The notes under the pieces were generated by a model. The model was given only the letters and a program-made list of their open reading frames with translations, made no database searches and had not been told where the DNA came from. From Clostridiales bacterium (GTDB lineage: Bacteria; Bacillota; Clostridia; Peptostreptococcales; T1SED10-28), in the NCBI GenBank assembly GCA_007134725.1, contig SLKF01000121.1, positions 1-17,781 of the forward strand: DNA of 17,781 nucleotides. The letters are read 5' to 3'. Of the stretch, positions 1 to 6,319 are shown in pieces. Positions within the stretch are counted from its first letter, which is position 1. Each line of letters begins with the position of its first letter. Both the position numbers and the translations under genes were made by a program.

Positions 1-426
1 ATTCAGGCCATGGGCCATACCAATGTTCGGGAAGTGGATCAGTTTGATTATGAAGCCACGAAAAAAGTCTTAACGGAAGAAACCAATAAACCGGGCATCT
101 CCTTTATTATTGCAAAGCGTCCCTGTGCCTTAAAGTTTAAAATTCAGGAAAACACCTTTTATGTAAATCCTAATGTTTGTATTGGTTGTCGAAACTGCAT
201 AAAAACCAACTGTCCACCGATCCGAATGAAAAAATACCATAATATCGACAAATTGAAGTCTTCCATCGATCCGGATATGTGTGTGGGTTGTAGCGTTTGT
301 GCTCAAGTTTGTCCCGTGGATGCCATTCAGCCTAAGGGCCAACACCCGGACCACAGCAAAAAAGGCAGTGCCAAATACAAGCGTCAGGAATCCCAAAAGA
401 TGAAACTGAAGAACGAGGAACAGTAA
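1..426 (+). CDS. iorA: Indolepyruvate:ferredoxin oxidoreductase alpha subunit, C-terminal part (partial)
   Basis: The reading frame is open from base 1, so the 5' end lies outside the window; about 141 residues remain. This is the C-terminal ferredoxin-like domain. Two iron-sulfur motifs are visible: CIGCRNCIKTNCP (CX2CX2CX4CP) and CVGCSVCAQVCPVDAI (CX2CX2CX3CP), which would hold two 4Fe-4S clusters. The tail is Lys- and Gln-rich. The family oxidatively decarboxylates aryl-2-oxo acids (from Trp, Phe, Tyr transamination) to acyl-CoA and passes electrons to ferredoxin. The identification leans on the next gene, which is a clear beta subunit 43 bases downstream in the same operon. Other 2-oxoacid oxidoreductases also carry such domains, so the substrate cannot be read from this fragment alone. 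Confidence 0.85.
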   Translation: MQAMGHTNVREVDQFDYEATKKVLTEETNKPGISFIIAKRPCALKFKIQENTFYVNPNVCIGCRNCIKTNCPPIRMKKYHNIDKLKSSIDPDMCVGCSVCAQVCPVDAIQPKGQHPDHSKKGSAKYKRQESQKMKLKNEEQ

Positions 427-469
427 TCGGGTTTCGGAGTCATTATCGCAAATTCAAAGGAGGAGAATT

Positions 470-1054
470 ATGGAAACGATTAATATAATGCTAGGTGGCG
501 TAGGTGGTCAAGGGCTTGTGCTGACCACGGATGTGATCTGTAAGGCTGCACTAAAAGCCGGTTACGATGTAAAAAGCAACGACGTTATTGGCCTTGCTCA
601 GCGGGGTGGAATGGTTTGGGGCTCTGTACGATTCGGTGAAAAAGTCCATTCCCCCAATATCCCGGTAGGAAAAACGGATATTGTATTAGGTTTAGAACCC
701 CTGGAAGCTCAGCGCTGGGAACATCTTTTAAATGAAGATACCAAGGTGATTGTCAATACCAAAGAAATTTATCCAACCCCAAGCTTATTGGAAAAAGTAG
801 ACTATCCCAGCGATAAAATTGCTGACTTTTATCAGCGCTACGAACACTATCTTTCGGATTTCAGCGCCGATGCCAAGAAGCTTGGAAACCGCAAGGCTGC
901 CAATACTGTATTACTCGGAGTAATGGCGCAGTTTTTACCCATTCCCGTAGAAATTTGGAAAGAAACCCTTGGTGAAAATGTCCCGGAAAAGGCCATCGAC
1001 GTAAATATGAAAGCCTTTGATTACGGGTATGAGAATTTCAAGAAAAAATCCTAG
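470..1054 (+). CDS. iorB: Indolepyruvate:ferredoxin oxidoreductase beta subunit
   Basis: A 194-residue protein of normal IorB length, belonging to the pyruvate/ketoisovalerate ferredoxin oxidoreductase gamma-type domain family. The N-terminal glycine-rich motif LGGVGGQG (residues 8-15) and the stretch NDVIGLAQRGGMVWGSVRFG are typical. It partners IorA to convert indolepyruvate and related aryl-pyruvates to aryl-acetyl-CoA with reduction of ferredoxin, a cytoplasmic step of anaerobic amino-acid fermentation. A strong ribosome binding site, AAAGGAGGAG, sits just before the ATG. The short gap after iorA and lack of a terminator there indicate co-transcription. A long hairpin follows 73 bases after the stop codon. 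Confidence 0.9.
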   Translation: METINIMLGGVGGQGLVLTTDVICKAALKAGYDVKSNDVIGLAQRGGMVWGSVRFGEKVHSPNIPVGKTDIVLGLEPLEAQRWEHLLNEDTKVIVNTKEIYPTPSLLEKVDYPSDKIADFYQRYEHYLSDFSADAKKLGNRKAANTVLLGVMAQFLPIPVEIWKETLGENVPEKAIDVNMKAFDYGYENFKKKS

Positions 1055-1127
1055 CAATCTTCACTCCCTAAGGGTCTAGCAAATACCAACAGGGAAATAG
1101 GGAAATTGAATACTTGTTGAGCTAACC

Positions 1128-1177
1128 GAACATGCCTCTGAAAAGACTATGCAACTTGTCTTTTCAGAGGCATGTTC
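1128..1177 (+). terminator. 20-bp perfect hairpin after iorAB
   Basis: Bases 1128-1147 and 1158-1177 are exact reverse complements, with a 10-base loop (1148-1157). It lies between iorB and the divergently unrelated lipoprotein promoter and so probably ends or protects the iorAB transcript. It lacks a clear T-run on the 3' side (CATTTCCC follows), so it is not a textbook intrinsic terminator; an mRNA-stabilising or processing hairpin is an alternative. Confidence 0.6.
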
Positions 1178-1217
1178 CATTTCCCAATATGCCACAGGGG
1201 ATTTTCCCTCCGGTGAA

Positions 1218-1246
1218 TTGACAAATAACCCATTCTATACTAAACT
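1218..1246 (+). promoter_or_regulatory. Sigma-A-type promoter of the SurA-like lipoprotein
   Basis: A perfect -35 box TTGACA (1218-1223) is followed after 17 bases by TAAACT (1241-1246, 4 of 6 matches to TATAAT). It lies 50 bases before the TTG start at 1296. A TATACT at 1236-1241 matches better but is only 12 bases from the -35 box. Confidence 0.6.
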
Positions 1247-1282
1247 GTAGGTGGTTGAAATTCAGATTATTGATATTAATTT

Positions 1283-1288
1283 AGGAGG
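1283..1288 (+). promoter_or_regulatory. Ribosome binding site that fixes a TTG start
   Basis: AGGAGG at 1283-1288 is 7 bases before a TTG at 1296. This start gives a clean lipoprotein signal peptide (Met-Thr-Lys-Lys-Lys then a hydrophobic stretch), whereas the in-frame GTG at 1251 has no such site and would put 15 unhelpful residues in front. Confidence 0.75.
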
Positions 1289-1295
1289 TTTTATT

Positions 1296-2060
1296 TTGAC
1301 AAAAAAGAAAATTTTGCTTATAGGAATCGTAGTTTTGAGCATCTTTATCCTTGCTGCCTGTAGTGGCAACGACGATGATGAATCCACGGAAGAAAATGGT
1401 TCTGAGGAACTAGAACAAGGAGCAATAGAAGAACCAGAGGCCATGGATATAGAAGATCTTCAAGAGGATGACGCCATCTTGATCATCAACGGCGAAGAAG
1501 TTACCCGTGGAGAATTTGATGCCCAATTTGAAAAAACGAAACAAATGGTATCACAACAGTACGGTATTGACTTGGATTCTGAAGAAAACGCCATGCTCCT
1601 TCCGGAGTTGCAACACCAGACCATCGAAAATATCATTGGGCAACGGGTACTAACACAAGAAGCCAAAACCCAAGGGATGGAAGTCACCGATGAGGAAGTT
1701 GATGAAAACATCGGCATGCTCGTTCAACAATTTGGCGGTGAAGAAGGCTTTAAAGAAGCCCTGGAAGCCGACAACTTAACAGAAGAGGATTTGGAACAGT
1801 TGGTTTACGAAGAACTCTTGATTTCTCAATTATTTGAAACCGAGCTAAACCTTGATGGCATCGAAGTATCGGAAGAGGAAATCGAGGAATTTTATGCTCA
1901 GTATGAAATGACTATGGAGCAACAAGGGGAAGAAGTTCCACCCCTGGAAGAAATCGAAGAACAAATCACTTTGCAATTGCAACAACAAAAGGCACAAGAA
2001 GAGCAACAGACTTATGTCGCTGCCTTAATGGATCAGAGTGAAATCGAGCGATTTTATTAA
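1296..2060 (+). CDS. SurA/PrsA-type N-terminal-domain lipoprotein, no PPIase domain
   Basis: A 254-residue secreted lipoprotein: MTKKK, a hydrophobic segment, and the lipobox ILAAC with the lipidated Cys at residue 22. A very acidic linker follows (Asp/Glu-rich, to about residue 55). From ILIINGEEVTRGEF onwards it matches the SurA N-terminal fold (helical chaperone domain) with the usual 'NGEEVTRGEFD...' opening, several Glu-rich helices and a C-terminal Gln/Glu-rich helix ending in IERFY. I see no parvulin rotamase domain: PrsA proteins of about 290-350 residues carry one between the two helical halves, and its 'ASHIL' type motif is absent. The likely role is a holdase chaperone for exported proteins on the outer face of the membrane. 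It has its own promoter and a bidirectional terminator, so it is monocistronic. Confidence 0.8.
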   Translation: MTKKKILLIGIVVLSIFILAACSGNDDDESTEENGSEELEQGAIEEPEAMDIEDLQEDDAILIINGEEVTRGEFDAQFEKTKQMVSQQYGIDLDSEENAMLLPELQHQTIENIIGQRVLTQEAKTQGMEVTDEEVDENIGMLVQQFGGEEGFKEALEADNLTEEDLEQLVYEELLISQLFETELNLDGIEVSEEEIEEFYAQYEMTMEQQGEEVPPLEEIEEQITLQLQQQKAQEEQQTYVAALMDQSEIERFY

Positions 2061-2116
2061 CAGACACCAAGGGATCCATTCATTCAAACATCATCAAGTA
2101 CAAACATCCAACCATT

Positions 2117-2149
2117 AAAAAAACCCGCTATGTAAGCGGGTTTTTTTTT
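2117..2149. terminator. Bidirectional intrinsic terminator between convergent genes
   Basis: CCCGCT (2124-2129) pairs with AGCGGG (2135-2140) around a 5-base loop, and the stem is extended by an A-run (2117-2123) facing a T-run (2141-2149). It has a U-tract in both directions, so it ends the plus-strand lipoprotein gene and the long minus-strand operon whose last gene stops at 2197. Confidence 0.9.
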
Positions 2150-2196
2150 ACTTTCATTTATTGCTCCGTCTTTTTACTCGCTAAAACATCGTCTCT

Positions 2197-3372
2197 TTAT
2201 TTTTTTACCAGGATTTCCAAAGAATCATCAAAAAAATGTTTAATACCGGTGTCTGTAACATAGAAGGAAGCATCCACTTCAAATCCCACATCATCCAACC
2301 AGATTCCGGGAATTAAGTGTAGAGTCATATTCTTTTTCACGACGGTTTTATCTCCCGGTCGCACACTAATGGTTTGCTCTCCCCAATCCGGGGGATAGTT
2401 AACCCCAATGGAATAGCCTATTCTTGATTCCTTCACCAGTCCGGTTTTTGCAATGGTTTTCCTCCAGGTAGCTTCAATATCCTCTATTAATACTCCCGGC
2501 TTAATCATATCCAATGCCGCATTTAATCCTTCTAAAACCGTTTTTCCGGTGTCCACCATCAGTTTGGGCGGTTGCTTCCCTAAATAAAGGGTTCTTGCAA
2601 TAGGTACGTGATAGTGTTTGTATACCCCGCAAAGTTCCAGCAGTACGGCTTCGTCGTTGTTGTACTTCTTTTCACTCCAGGTTAAATGAGGGGTTTTCGT
2701 AGCTTCTCCTGCCATCATTAAGGGAACAATTGCGGGATAGTCTCCACTGTGTTCCGGCGTTCCACTGTACTGAGCCTTGGCAACTTCTGCGGCTACATCG
2801 CATTCCCGAACCCCGGGAGCAATGGTATTCTGGGCGGTTTTCATCACCTTTGAGGCAATGGTTCCCGCAATTTTCATAAACTCGATTTCCTTATGGGATT
2901 TTACCACCCGGACCCAGTTTACCAAGGTGTTGGCATCGGTGAATTTTGCATTGGGTAAGCTTTTTTCCAGCTCCACATAGGCCCGATGGGTGAAATAGAA
3001 CTGATCCATTTCCACGCCGATCACTTTTTTATCCCAGCCATGTTTCTTGATAATATCCGCGATAAAATGCATGGGGTGTTTTACTAAGGATTGTACATAA
3101 TCATCGGCATACTGATAAATATTTTCATCGGATAGCATACTGGTGATCCGTGCTCCATTGGCATCCATCCCCCGACCGATCCATACGGGCTCTTCCTGGT
3201 CCAAAGATACTAATAAACACTGATGTACATAGAAACTCCATCCGTCATACCCGGTAAGATAATTCATATTTGCCGGCTGGGATATCAGTAATAGCTCTAT
3301 ATTCCAATCCTTCATTTTCTCCTTGGTTTTCTGAATCCTTATCTGATATTCCTCTTTACTAAATACATGCAT
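2197..3372 (-). CDS. doeA: Ectoine hydrolase-like protein (M24/creatinase fold, DoeA/EutD family)
   Basis: 391 residues in the two-domain M24 'pita-bread' layout: N-terminal creatinase domain about 10-155, C-terminal catalytic fold about 160-391. Stretches such as NYLTGYDGWSFYVHQ (37-51), GRGMDANGA, DDYVQS, SGDYPAIVPL (209-218), PHLTW, YPPDWGE (326-332) and SVRPGD match, from memory, the DoeA/EutD ectoine hydrolases rather than Xaa-Pro peptidases. The Asp/Asp/His/Glu/Glu metal ligands of M24 peptidases are replaced: ELCG at 246-249 where DxG is expected, HVPIART where DxTR is expected, HLIPG where EPG is expected. That fits a metal-free hydrolase opening the ectoine ring to N-acetyl-L-2,4-diaminobutyrate; Glu246 lies where I recall the proposed nucleophile of EutD. 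Cytoplasmic. Last gene of the minus-strand operon, downstream of a TRAP transporter. An AAGGAGG site precedes the ATG by 11 bases. No alignment was run; a related cyclic amidine or amide could be the substrate. Confidence 0.75.
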   Translation of the reverse strand: MHVFSKEEYQIRIQKTKEKMKDWNIELLLISQPANMNYLTGYDGWSFYVHQCLLVSLDQEEPVWIGRGMDANGARITSMLSDENIYQYADDYVQSLVKHPMHFIADIIKKHGWDKKVIGVEMDQFYFTHRAYVELEKSLPNAKFTDANTLVNWVRVVKSHKEIEFMKIAGTIASKVMKTAQNTIAPGVRECDVAAEVAKAQYSGTPEHSGDYPAIVPLMMAGEATKTPHLTWSEKKYNNDEAVLLELCGVYKHYHVPIARTLYLGKQPPKLMVDTGKTVLEGLNAALDMIKPGVLIEDIEATWRKTIAKTGLVKESRIGYSIGVNYPPDWGEQTISVRPGDKTVVKKNMTLHLIPGIWLDDVGFEVDASFYVTDTGIKHFFDDSLEILVKK

Positions 3373-3464
3373 ATACCCTTCACCCTCCTTTTACTCTTTC
3401 GGTGTACCGCCAGATTTTCCATTTCGTAAAACCATCACATTGCTTTAATCCTTATACTTTACTA

Positions 3465-3491
3465 ATTATAATTGATACTTGTAATTGAAAA
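3465..3491 (-). promoter_or_regulatory. Possible internal promoter of the DoeA-like gene
   Basis: On the minus strand a perfect TATAAT (3465-3470) lies 15 bases after TTTTCA (3486-3491, 4 of 6 to TTGACA). It sits in the 142-base gap before the DoeA-like gene, which is much wider than the 15-base gaps among the other downstream genes of the operon. The -35 box is weak and the spacing short, so this is tentative. Confidence 0.35.
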
Positions 3492-3514
3492 TCTATGTTC
3501 CTCTTGTGTGACTC

Positions 3515-4246
3515 CTACATATGTCCCTTACTCTTTTCTCTAACCACGGCAGAATGCACATAGCGAATCATCGTAACGAAATCAAACACCGGTAGGCCGG
3601 TAGCCTTTTGTACCGCAGAAGCATAGGGGGGTAATACGCTGCATTCCAATAAGATGGATTTCATATCCGGATAATCCTTTTGCAATTTTTCTGCAGCTTC
3701 TACTACTTCCTTTTCCACCTCTACCGTATTGAGTATTCCCTCTTCTTTTAAAAAGGCCGAGGCAAAGTAAGGGGCGTCTTCAAGACCTTCCATAACAATT
3801 CGCTCCGGAATATGTGCTTCACAAAGAGCAAGCACCTCTTTTGATAATGCATTTTTATTTGCGGTAATAATGCCGATTTTTGAGTCCTTGGGCGTTAGCT
3901 GTTTGATAAAGGGAATTTGTAAGAGGCTTGAAAGAAAAACCGGTACATCCAGTTTCTCAACCAAATCCTCTTGATACAAAGCCATAAATCCGCAGTCGCT
4001 GGTGATGGCCCGTACCCCTTCCGCTTTTAATACTTCCCCCGCACTAAGAACGGCTTCCAAAAGAGAAAGATCATGGTTCATAATTTTTTCTACCGTAAGC
4101 CCGGAAACCCGCTGAAATCGCACAGGGAAATCATACGTTGTGGCGTTCGCCACATCTCCGGGGATATAGGGAGCCTGGCTATCGAGTAAGATGATGCCAA
4201 TGGCTTCTCCATAGCTCACCTGTCCCGGTCTCGTTTTGTATATCAA
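3515..4246 (-). CDS. Aspartate/glutamate racemase-family protein (EutA-like position)
   Basis: 243 residues of the Asp/Glu/hydantoin racemase superfamily, made of two similar alpha/beta halves. Both catalytic-type cysteines are present: Cys85 in TSDCGFMALYQ and Cys202 in LLECSVLPPYA. With two cysteines it should be a racemase or isomerase rather than a one-cysteine arylmalonate decarboxylase. In known ectoine/hydroxyectoine clusters the eutA product is from this superfamily and is thought to deal with a hydroxylated intermediate; by position this could be its counterpart, but eutB and eutC partners are absent here. The start is TTG at 4246, preceded by a GGGGTGAG site. It follows the TRAP large subunit by 15 bases, so it is translated within the same operon. 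Substrate not determinable from sequence. Confidence 0.7.
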   Translation of the reverse strand: MIYKTRPGQVSYGEAIGIILLDSQAPYIPGDVANATTYDFPVRFQRVSGLTVEKIMNHDLSLLEAVLSAGEVLKAEGVRAITSDCGFMALYQEDLVEKLDVPVFLSSLLQIPFIKQLTPKDSKIGIITANKNALSKEVLALCEAHIPERIVMEGLEDAPYFASAFLKEEGILNTVEVEKEVVEAAEKLQKDYPDMKSILLECSVLPPYASAVQKATGLPVFDFVTMIRYVHSAVVREKSKGHM

Positions 4247-4261
4247 TTTCTCACCCCTATC

Positions 4262-5542
4262 TTAAATTAATGCTGCATTCGGTAAGAATAAGGCAATCTG
4301 TGGGAAGATAACCAATAGTACGGTTACCAACAACAGAATTAAGATGAAAGGTGGAGTACCTTTAATGATTTCAAAGTAAGGTCGCCTAAATATGAGCTGC
4401 GCCGTAAAGATATCACAGCCAAAGGGCGGTGTCGCTGACCCAATTGCAGCCTGTAGTACTACCAGTACTCCGAGTAAAATTGGATCCACGCCTGTTTGGA
4501 GTACGTAAGGTGCGAAAATGGGACTCAGTACATAAATAGCAACAATGGGATCCACAAACATACAGGCGATAAAATACGCTACCACCACGATGAAAATTAC
4601 GTAAAGTCTTGACGGGTCGTCTCCAAATAGGGGTGGTAAATAGGTTTGCGGAATTCTTAAGAAACTCAGTAACCAGGAAAAAGCATTCCCGGCTCCAACT
4701 AAGATAAAAACAACCCCGGTTACAATTCCGGTTTGTAGAAAGTGATCAACCATGGATTTTACTCGTAAGGTTCTGAAAACGAATCCTTCCAGGACCAGTG
4801 CATAGGCTACCGACATGGCTGCAGCTTCCGTAGGACTGAAAAATCCTCCGTAGATACCACCAATGATAATAACCGGAAATCCCATTACCAGGATTCCGCC
4901 ACGAACCGCTTCTTTTCTTTCTTTCCAGTCCGCTTTTTTCGTTCCTGTAATCTTATTTCTCTTTGCGTAGATATATGAGTAAATGGAAAACAATAGAAAG
5001 ATTAAGAGTCCAGGACCCACGCCTGCTAAAAACAATTTTCCGACAGAGGTTCCTGTAACCACTCCGTATACAATAAATCCAATACTTGGGGGAATTAAAA
5101 AGGCAATATCACTGGAATTAATAATCAGTGCCAGACTAAAGGAGCTGGAGTATCCCGCATCCAAAAGCATGGGACGCATGGTCCCTCCAATGGCCGCTAC
5201 CGTTGCCTGGGTAGAACCGGATACCGCACCAAATAACGTACAGGCTGCATTTGTGGTAATAGCCAGTCCTCCGGGGATGTGGCCTAAAAAAGCTTTCACC
5301 ATTCGGATCAATCGTTTTGCCGCCTGCCCCGAGGTTATGATGTTCGCCGCTAAAATAAACATCGGTACCGCCACTAAGGAAGGTGGAATAATCCCGGTTA
5401 CAACCTGTTGAATGATTACATTGCTAAAGTCGAAGGTTGGCATTTGAAACGTTACGTATATAATCAGGGACCCTAACAACACCACCATGAAAGGAAAACC
5501 AAACAGCAGTTTTAATATCATCGTACCAACTAGTAAGAGCAT
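4262..5542 (-). CDS. dctM: TRAP transporter large membrane subunit (DctM family)
   Basis: 426 residues, the usual DctM length, with about a dozen hydrophobic segments and no signal peptide cleavage site. Typical family stretches include PMFILAANIITSGQAAKRL, GAVSGSTQATVAAIGG, SLALIINSSDIAFLIPPSIGFIVYG, GFFSPTEAAAMSVAYAL and ATPPFGCDIFTAQ. It forms the ion-coupled transport channel with DctQ in the cytoplasmic membrane and takes substrate from the DctP binding protein; Na+ is the usual driving ion. It lies 15 bases after dctQ with a GAGGTGG ribosome binding site near its ATG. The cluster suggests ectoine or a related solute as cargo (TeaC/UehC role), an inference from the DctP and DoeA-like neighbours. 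Confidence 0.92.
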   Translation of the reverse strand: MLLLVGTMILKLLFGFPFMVVLLGSLIIYVTFQMPTFDFSNVIIQQVVTGIIPPSLVAVPMFILAANIITSGQAAKRLIRMVKAFLGHIPGGLAITTNAACTLFGAVSGSTQATVAAIGGTMRPMLLDAGYSSSFSLALIINSSDIAFLIPPSIGFIVYGVVTGTSVGKLFLAGVGPGLLIFLLFSIYSYIYAKRNKITGTKKADWKERKEAVRGGILVMGFPVIIIGGIYGGFFSPTEAAAMSVAYALVLEGFVFRTLRVKSMVDHFLQTGIVTGVVFILVGAGNAFSWLLSFLRIPQTYLPPLFGDDPSRLYVIFIVVVAYFIACMFVDPIVAIYVLSPIFAPYVLQTGVDPILLGVLVVLQAAIGSATPPFGCDIFTAQLIFRRPYFEIIKGTPPFILILLLVTVLLVIFPQIALFLPNAALI

Positions 5543-5557
5543 ATGACCACCTCTCTT

Positions 5558-6217
5558 TTATGGTTTCTTATTTTCATCGGAACCAACCTCATCTTTTTCT
5601 TGTTTATCTTTCAGTTCATCGGACAATTCCTCCGCAACGCCTCCGTACTCATCTGCTATTTGCTGCAATTCTTCTAATTCGTAATCTCCCTGTTGCTCCG
5701 GAGATAACCATACTTCCCGCTCTGAAATATTTTTTACAATGGTTCGAATATACTGAATTCCTGCGGAAAAAAAACCGATTGGAACAATTATGAGAAAGAT
5801 CCAATAAGGCAGTCGCAGTGACGGTGTTACCTGACCGGTCAATCGAGCTTGACTCATATAACCATAGGCATAGGTCGCCATTAAAAACATAACCACCCCA
5901 CTGACTACGCAAATGACAAAAATCATAACCTTTTGAAGTCTATAGGGTGCGGCATCAAAAAATGCTCCCATACGAATATGTCGTGCTTTCCGGACCGCAT
6001 AGCTCACCCCGGTAAAGGTAATAAGAATGGTAAACATCTCCGTCAATTCTTCCACAAAATGAATGCTTGTGAAAAAGGTTCGAGCAACTACATTGGCAAT
6101 TACGAGACTGGCCATGGCTAGTACGGAAAGGGAAAGAATGATGGTTTCAAACCACTCCACTCCTTGTCCAAGCATATGAAAAAGAAAGGAGATTCCCCTC
6201 TTTTTATTGGTTTCCAT
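5558..6217 (-). CDS. dctQ: TRAP transporter small membrane subunit (DctQ family)
   Basis: 219 residues with four predicted membrane helices (WFETIILSLSVLAMASLVIANVVAR, the segment around FTILITFTGVSYAVRKARHIRMG, VMIFVICVVSGVVMFLMATYAYG, and WIFLIIVPIGFFSAGIQYI in shortened outline), the DctQ pattern. The motif ARHIRMG after helix 2 is family-typical. The C-terminal 50 or so residues form a hydrophilic, very acidic cytosolic tail, longer than in most DctQ proteins. The start is placed at the ATG at 6217, since AAAGGAG lies 7 bases before it; the in-frame GTG at 6241 falls inside a hairpin and has no binding site. It supports DctM in the transport complex. Confidence 0.88.
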   Translation of the reverse strand: METNKKRGISFLFHMLGQGVEWFETIILSLSVLAMASLVIANVVARTFFTSIHFVEELTEMFTILITFTGVSYAVRKARHIRMGAFFDAAPYRLQKVMIFVICVVSGVVMFLMATYAYGYMSQARLTGQVTPSLRLPYWIFLIIVPIGFFSAGIQYIRTIVKNISEREVWLSPEQQGDYELEELQQIADEYGGVAEELSDELKDKQEKDEVGSDENKKP

Positions 6218-6224
6218 ATCAACG

Positions 6225-6231
6225 CTCCTTT
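6225..6231 (-). promoter_or_regulatory. Ribosome binding site that fixes the dctQ start
   Basis: AAAGGAG on the minus strand, 7 bases before the ATG at 6217. It selects this start over the GTG eight codons upstream. Confidence 0.75.
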
Positions 6232-6240
6232 CTATGATCA

Positions 6241-6263
6241 CGGCGGCTCAGTTGGAGCCGCCG
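6241..6263 (-). other. GC-rich hairpin between dctP and dctQ (probable mRNA stabiliser)
   Basis: A 9-bp GC-rich stem (6241-6249 with 6255-6263, loop 6250-6254) stands between the binding-protein gene and dctQ. It is not followed by a U-run on the minus strand and ends 10 bases before the dctQ ribosome binding site. Such hairpins after binding-protein genes commonly protect the upstream message from 3' decay, giving more binding protein than membrane subunits. An attenuating role is also possible. Confidence 0.7.
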
Positions 6264-6319
6264 CCATATTCTTTCCATAGGTTGCAATATTATCCGTCTT
6301 TGAGAAAGTGCTTTATAAC

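Noticed and set aside
2197..3372. Annotation as Xaa-Pro aminopeptidase/prolidase or creatinase
   Set aside because: Metal ligands of the peptidases are absent, and the conserved segments match the ectoine hydrolase group better than creatinase as far as memory allows.
4983..5411. 142-residue plus-strand open frame
   Set aside because: Antisense to dctM, and without any sign of a real protein family.
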